Shown here: positions 23,938-26,875 of the stretch, piece after piece
How the letters are laid out: every line of letters begins with the position of its first letter
Numbering within the stretch: position 1 is the first letter of the stretch
Origin: Lachnospiraceae bacterium UBA7060
GTDB lineage: Bacteria; Bacillota; Clostridia; Lachnospirales; Lachnospiraceae
Direction of reading: 5' to 3'
DNA length: 26,875 nucleotides
NCBI GenBank assembly: GCA_002493835.1
Contig: DLAA01000179.1
Coordinates: 1-26,875, forward strand
The notes under the pieces: generated by a model
The model's input: the letters and a program-made list of their open reading frames with translations, nothing else
What the model was told of the DNA's origin: nothing
The model's database searches: none
Position numbers and translations under genes: made by a program

Positions 23938-23977
23938 CAAAAAAAGTGCAGACGCCAAACTGCCTGCACTTTTTTTA
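23938..23977 (-). terminator. Rho-independent terminator of the ROK regulator gene
   Basis: GTGCAG (23946-23951) pairs with CTGCAC (23964-23969) around a 12-base loop, with A7/T7 extending the stem on both sides. On the minus strand it is followed by a run of T, 27 bases after the ROK stop at 24004. The symmetry would allow it to act in both directions. Confidence 0.85.
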
Positions 23978-24003
23978 TTAATAACGTTTTCATACACAAA
24001 TAA

Positions 24004-25260
24004 TTAATCCATTGCCTGTCGAATTCTTTCCAAGATCAAATTATCCTTATACAAGCTCTCCAATATATAATAATAGCCTCCCAGCAAAAAGGAATCTTCG
24101 TTTAAGCAAGAATAACGAATCACCATGTTTTCGCACACAGAAGGATGCACAAACTGCATGATCGACTGTCTTACCTTTTCAACAAAAGAATCCACATTGG
24201 GATAATCCGGTCCTAAAATGATACAATCCGGATTAATGATATAAACAATATTAGCTATTCCATATCCAAGCATCCAAGCCATCTTCTCTATTGCGTAAAC
24301 AGCAAGCGGATCTCCTTTTTCATACGCCTCTACAATATCCATATAAGTGCTATCCTCATTTAGCATGCTGCCAGGAAATTCATACAACCTTTCCATCATA
24401 TAGCGTGTTGCGCTCTCTGTCCCCGCACAATACTCAAAAGTTCCCATCGACTCGTTCCGAAACTGCTTCGCATTATAATTAATGCCCATGTGCCCTACTT
24501 CACCGGCAATTCCCAACTGTCCCTCTACAATCTTTCCATTAATAATAATACCGGCTCCAATGCCAAACCCCCTGGATCGAACAATAATCAGGCTGACATT
24601 TTTATTCTCCAGCGCCTCCTTTGCATTTCTCCACTCGGCATATGCAGAAAGCTTCGCATCATGTTTGATCATAACAGGCAGCTCAAGCACTCCCTCCAGC
24701 TCAGCGCGAATATTAATCTGGCTCAACTGCTCAAATTCAGATACCTGAAACATATCATTTCCGTCAGATTTTTTCCTTATATATGGTCCAGGAACCGCAA
24801 GACATATTCCAACGACATTCTTTTTTCCAAACTGTGTCTCCACCCCTAATGCACTTTTCTTTAACTTATCTATCACTACATGAATATCTTCATTTTTTTC
24901 AAACTGGCACCGAATATGTTTTACCTGCTCACCACTTAGCGAAAATACTCCTATCTGATAGTCTTTACGGGTAATGGCAATCGACATAATATAAATCCCA
25001 TCCAACTTAAGATAAATGTTTTCGCCACGACGGCCAGAAGCCGCATCTCCATCAATGGCTATAATCTCCATCTCCAAAAACTCATTGATTATATTTGTAA
25101 TTGTTGCTTTTTGAAGCCCAATTTCAGCCGCAAGTTCAGTTCTGGTCATACTTCCATATTCTAAAAGTGTTTTAAAAACTAATGTACGATTATTCTTTTG
25201 CATCTCGGTACTATTCATGCCACGATCCATAATTCTTATGATCCCTTTCATTTCACTCAA
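24004..25260 (-). CDS. ROK-family (XylR/NagC-like) transcriptional regulator
   Basis: A 418-residue repressor-type ROK protein. The helix-turn-helix lies near residues 25-60 (VFKTLLEYGSMTRTELAAEI, then ATITNIINEFLE), followed by GRRGENIYLKLDG. The sugar-binding ROK part has GICLAVPGPYI, KHDAKLSAYAEW and GFGIGAGIIINGKIVEGQLG, then AGEVGHMGI. The zinc-site cysteines that usually follow (CxCGxxGC) are absent: the matching stretch is KQFRNESMGTFEYCAG. The start is uncertain; TTG at 25260 has GAGGA about 10 bases upstream, and shorter ATG starts at residues 4, 11 and 15 are possible. An inverted repeat AAAACAT/ATGTTTT (25308-25329) in its leader may be an operator. It is the likeliest regulator of the pentose operon, by family and by similar promoter sequence. 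Confidence 0.9.
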   Translation of the reverse strand: MSEMKGIIRIMDRGMNSTEMQKNNRTLVFKTLLEYGSMTRTELAAEIGLQKATITNIINEFLEMEIIAIDGDAASGRRGENIYLKLDGIYIMSIAITRKDYQIGVFSLSGEQVKHIRCQFEKNEDIHVVIDKLKKSALGVETQFGKKNVVGICLAVPGPYIRKKSDGNDMFQVSEFEQLSQINIRAELEGVLELPVMIKHDAKLSAYAEWRNAKEALENKNVSLIIVRSRGFGIGAGIIINGKIVEGQLGIAGEVGHMGINYNAKQFRNESMGTFEYCAGTESATRYMMERLYEFPGSMLNEDSTYMDIVEAYEKGDPLAVYAIEKMAWMLGYGIANIVYIINPDCIILGPDYPNVDSFVEKVRQSIMQFVHPSVCENMVIRYSCLNEDSFLLGGYYYILESLYKDNLILERIRQAMD

Positions 25261-25362
25261 TAATGATAATTCCTCGCATCTTTATAGATATAAGAAATAT
25301 TCCCATGAAAACATTACCATTTATGTTTTTTTGCTTAACTCTATCTCCCTTTTCTTTCCTAT

Positions 25363-25391
25363 ATATTAAGCTTTTTCTACTAATATGTCAA
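25363..25391 (-). promoter_or_regulatory. Promoter of the ROK regulator gene
   Basis: TTGACA (25386-25391) and TAATAT (25363-25368) on the minus strand are 17 bases apart, with a leader of about 95 bases. This is the strongest-looking promoter in the window. Confidence 0.7.
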
Positions 25392-25407
25392 CTTCATTTG
25401 GGTTCAT

Positions 25408-25422
25408 GTTCATTTAGTTAAT
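25408..25422. promoter_or_regulatory. Candidate ROK operator upstream of its own promoter
   Basis: GTTCATTTAGTTAAT matches the palindrome at 10579-10593 in 12 of 15 bases and lies 16 bases upstream of the -35 (18 bases in the pentose promoter). Confidence 0.35.
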
Positions 25423-25430
25423 CAGCCGCT

Positions 25431-25448
25431 ATATCTCTACTGAATGCA
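25431..25448. repeat. Partial third copy of the LysR-box block
   Basis: ATATCTCTACTGAATGCA matches 21172-21189 in 17 of 18 bases and in the same orientation, but the TTGCTA -35 is not kept beside it. It lies upstream of the ROK gene. Confidence 0.55.
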
Positions 25449-26330
25449 ATATTTACGCCACACATTTTCCAAATATTTAGTTAGTTTCGCCTGAAGCAAA
25501 GTTTGCAAAAACATTCTTAACATCATCATAGATGCTGTCTGCACTTCAGTATTTTATACTTCCCATCTACTTATGATTTGGAGCATCTCCCATTTCTGAG
25601 ATATAACACTATACTACATTTCAAGAGTTTTGTTTATTTCTCTCTTTTCCATTTTTCCAATAAACTGCTTCTCCCACGTCTCGACATAGTTTTTCTATTC
25701 CGAACACGAACTATATAACTCACATTTTGTTCTCGCACCTTTCTTTCTCCATCCGAAAGCACTACAGTGTCATCACTTATTCCAGTTTTATCAATGACAA
25801 CATCCGGAGCAACAGATTAGCCAGCTACTCTGACAAGATACCCTTATGTACGTTTTCTTCCACTCCTTTCACTCTCTCCCCATTAATAAGGGTAATATTA
25901 TGTTGTTAAATACGCATTCTTCCGCAAAGATATACTGTCTATCTAAATATGTTCGTATATATCTCTGACATGGAAATGATAGTTTTATCTTTCACTAAAT
26001 ATCCATTCATCTCACCATGTCGCTCCGTTCCCACTATCCGCAATATCATTCAGCCGTTCTCATTTTCTCTGTCTCCATACAAGGCAGACCTACTTCCTTA
26101 CGTCGGTATCCTTCCTTAGCTACCTCCACGTTCCTTTTTCCTGCCAATCCGCATTTTCTCATAATTTTATTTTCTAAGCGGTAGCACACCTTCTCTCAAA
26201 TCGGCTTTTATTATAGGAGGGCTTTCCGTTCTCGAAGAGCAAGATACGCCTAAGTAACTCAAAACTCACTTTCGTGGTTTTCGTTACCCGGCAATCTTGA
26301 TGGGGATTCCGGTCTGCGCTCCGCTCCGGT
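25449..26330. other. Gene-less stretch with possible decayed coding sequence
   Basis: I see no intact gene here. On the minus strand an open stretch without start codon runs 25634-25816 (about 60 codons, containing VAPDVVIDKTGISDDTVVLS), and another near 25940-26010 reads MNGYLVKDKTIISMSEIYTN before a stop. Both look like remnants but cannot be assigned. No tRNA or clear terminator was found. Confidence 0.4.
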
Positions 26331-26341
26331 CCGCGCTAAAC

Positions 26342-26452
26342 GGACATCCCCCGGATGTCCAGCGCCCCCATACCCTCGGCTGCAATATTTTTTTCAAAAA
26401 TGTTGTGTTGGCTCCTATTAAAATAGTCGCAGCGTGATGGCACCCCATCACG
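26342..26452 (+). other. Candidate origin of transfer (oriT)
   Basis: Three hairpins stand in line upstream of mobC: GGACATCC/GGATGTCC (26342-26360), CAATATTTTT/AAAAATGTTG (26383-26405, one G-T pair) and CGTGATGG/CCATCACG (26433-26452). Inverted repeats next to mobC are the usual form of an oriT. The nick site cannot be named from this alone. Confidence 0.5.
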
Positions 26453-26485
26453 GAAAAAGCAATTACCGAAAGGAATGGTACGAAT

Positions 26486-26875
26486 ATGGCAAGACCAAAA
26501 AAAGAAAAGGAACTTTGTCACAACCACAACATCATGCTCCGTCTCACGGACACGGAGTATGAAATCATTTCAGAAAATGCAAAATCAGCAAACCTCACTC
26601 TCGCGGAATATGCCAGAAAACAGGTTACGGGCAAAAAAGTAATTGTGAAATATGAGATCGTGGCAGATATTCCAGAATTGAAAAAATTGATTGCGGAATT
26701 CGGGAAAATCGGCAGCAACTTAAACCAGATCGCCCGCCACTTCAACAGCGGCGGCATCCATTCACAGGAAATGAGAAAGTCTATCAATCAGGGAATCGCA
26801 GATATTTACGAAATGAAATATGCCGTCCTGAAAATGGCGGGAGATTTTTCCACTGCCCCGGCAACTGAAAATGCC
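26486..26875 (+). CDS. mobC: MobC-type relaxosome protein, partial at the window edge
   Basis: From the ATG at 26486 (AAAGGA upstream) the frame stays open to the last base, giving the first 130 codons. MARPKKEKEL leads to a ribbon-helix-helix region (IMLRLTDTEYEIISENAKSA, then LTLAEYARKQV). The MobC signature EFGKIGSNLNQIARHFNSGG follows, then a helix with SQEMRKSINQGI. MobC proteins bind oriT beside the relaxase and help nick the DNA for transfer of plasmids or integrative elements; a relaxase gene normally follows. It begins the only other plus-strand unit in the window and marks a mobile element extending to the right. The C-terminus is out of view. Confidence 0.88.
   Translation, partial: MARPKKEKELCHNHNIMLRLTDTEYEIISENAKSANLTLAEYARKQVTGKKVIVKYEIVADIPELKKLIAEFGKIGSNLNQIARHFNSGGIHSQEMRKSINQGIADIYEMKYAVLKMAGDFSTAPATENA

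Noticed and set aside
26518..26787. Minus-strand open frame of 89 codons at the right edge
   Set aside because: It is the antisense of mobC, which has the family signature and runs to the window end.
1..26875. CRISPR arrays, tRNA and rRNA genes, complete insertion sequences
   Set aside because: No regularly spaced repeats, cloverleaf-like sequences, rRNA segments or intact transposase genes were seen on reading both strands.

Overview
The window looks like a Lachnospiraceae-type Clostridia chromosome segment. The evidence is strong GGAGG ribosome-binding sites, frequent TTG and GTG starts, a split two-subunit transketolase, lipoproteins with short linkers, and mobile-element pieces of the clostridial kind. 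Almost every gene is on the minus strand. No rRNA, tRNA or CRISPR array was seen.

Left edge (1-2.1 kb) is mobile-element debris: the first 72 codons of a large serine recombinase that stops abruptly, a small DUF6870-type protein, a poorly supported small ORF and an XRE repressor. From 2.1 to 10.6 kb lies a pentose operon transcribed leftwards: substrate-binding lipoprotein, double ATPase and permease of a ribose-type ABC importer, an AraB-type FGGY kinase, transketolase N and C subunits, and ribulose-phosphate 3-epimerase. Together they could import a ketopentose, phosphorylate it and feed it into the non-oxidative pentose phosphate pathway. With no AraA or AraD in the window, D-ribulose 5-phosphate is the most economical intermediate. 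Two gene fossils sit in this operon: a transketolase C-terminus before the kinase and an actin-fold kinase N-terminus after rpe.

From 10.7 to 23.9 kb lies an apparently LysR-centred group. The lysR gene is the only complete plus-strand gene. Left of it is a leftward operon (small helical protein, small membrane protein with a probable frameshift, MacB/FtsX-like ABC transporter, cyclophilin-like lipoprotein, iron-sulfur aldo/keto reductase). Right of it is a second leftward operon (PaaK-like adenylating enzyme, DUF3737 beta-helix protein, a second small helical protein, LysE-type exporter, a second cyclophilin-like lipoprotein) and a third (MATE exporter plus a lipoprotein Ntn hydrolase of the choloylglycine hydrolase type). 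The second and third operons start from closely similar promoters in an approximately 51-bp repeated block that contains a LysR-type box. Two operons carry the same trio: small helical protein, exporter, cyclophilin-like lipoprotein. This is the most system-like pattern here.

From 24.0 to 25.3 kb is a ROK/XylR-type regulator lacking the usual zinc-site cysteines; its promoter resembles that of the pentose operon, so it is the best candidate regulator of it. About 1.2 kb without an intact gene follows, then three hairpins resembling an oriT and the first 130 codons of mobC, which runs off the right edge. The metabolic block is therefore flanked on both sides by mobile DNA.
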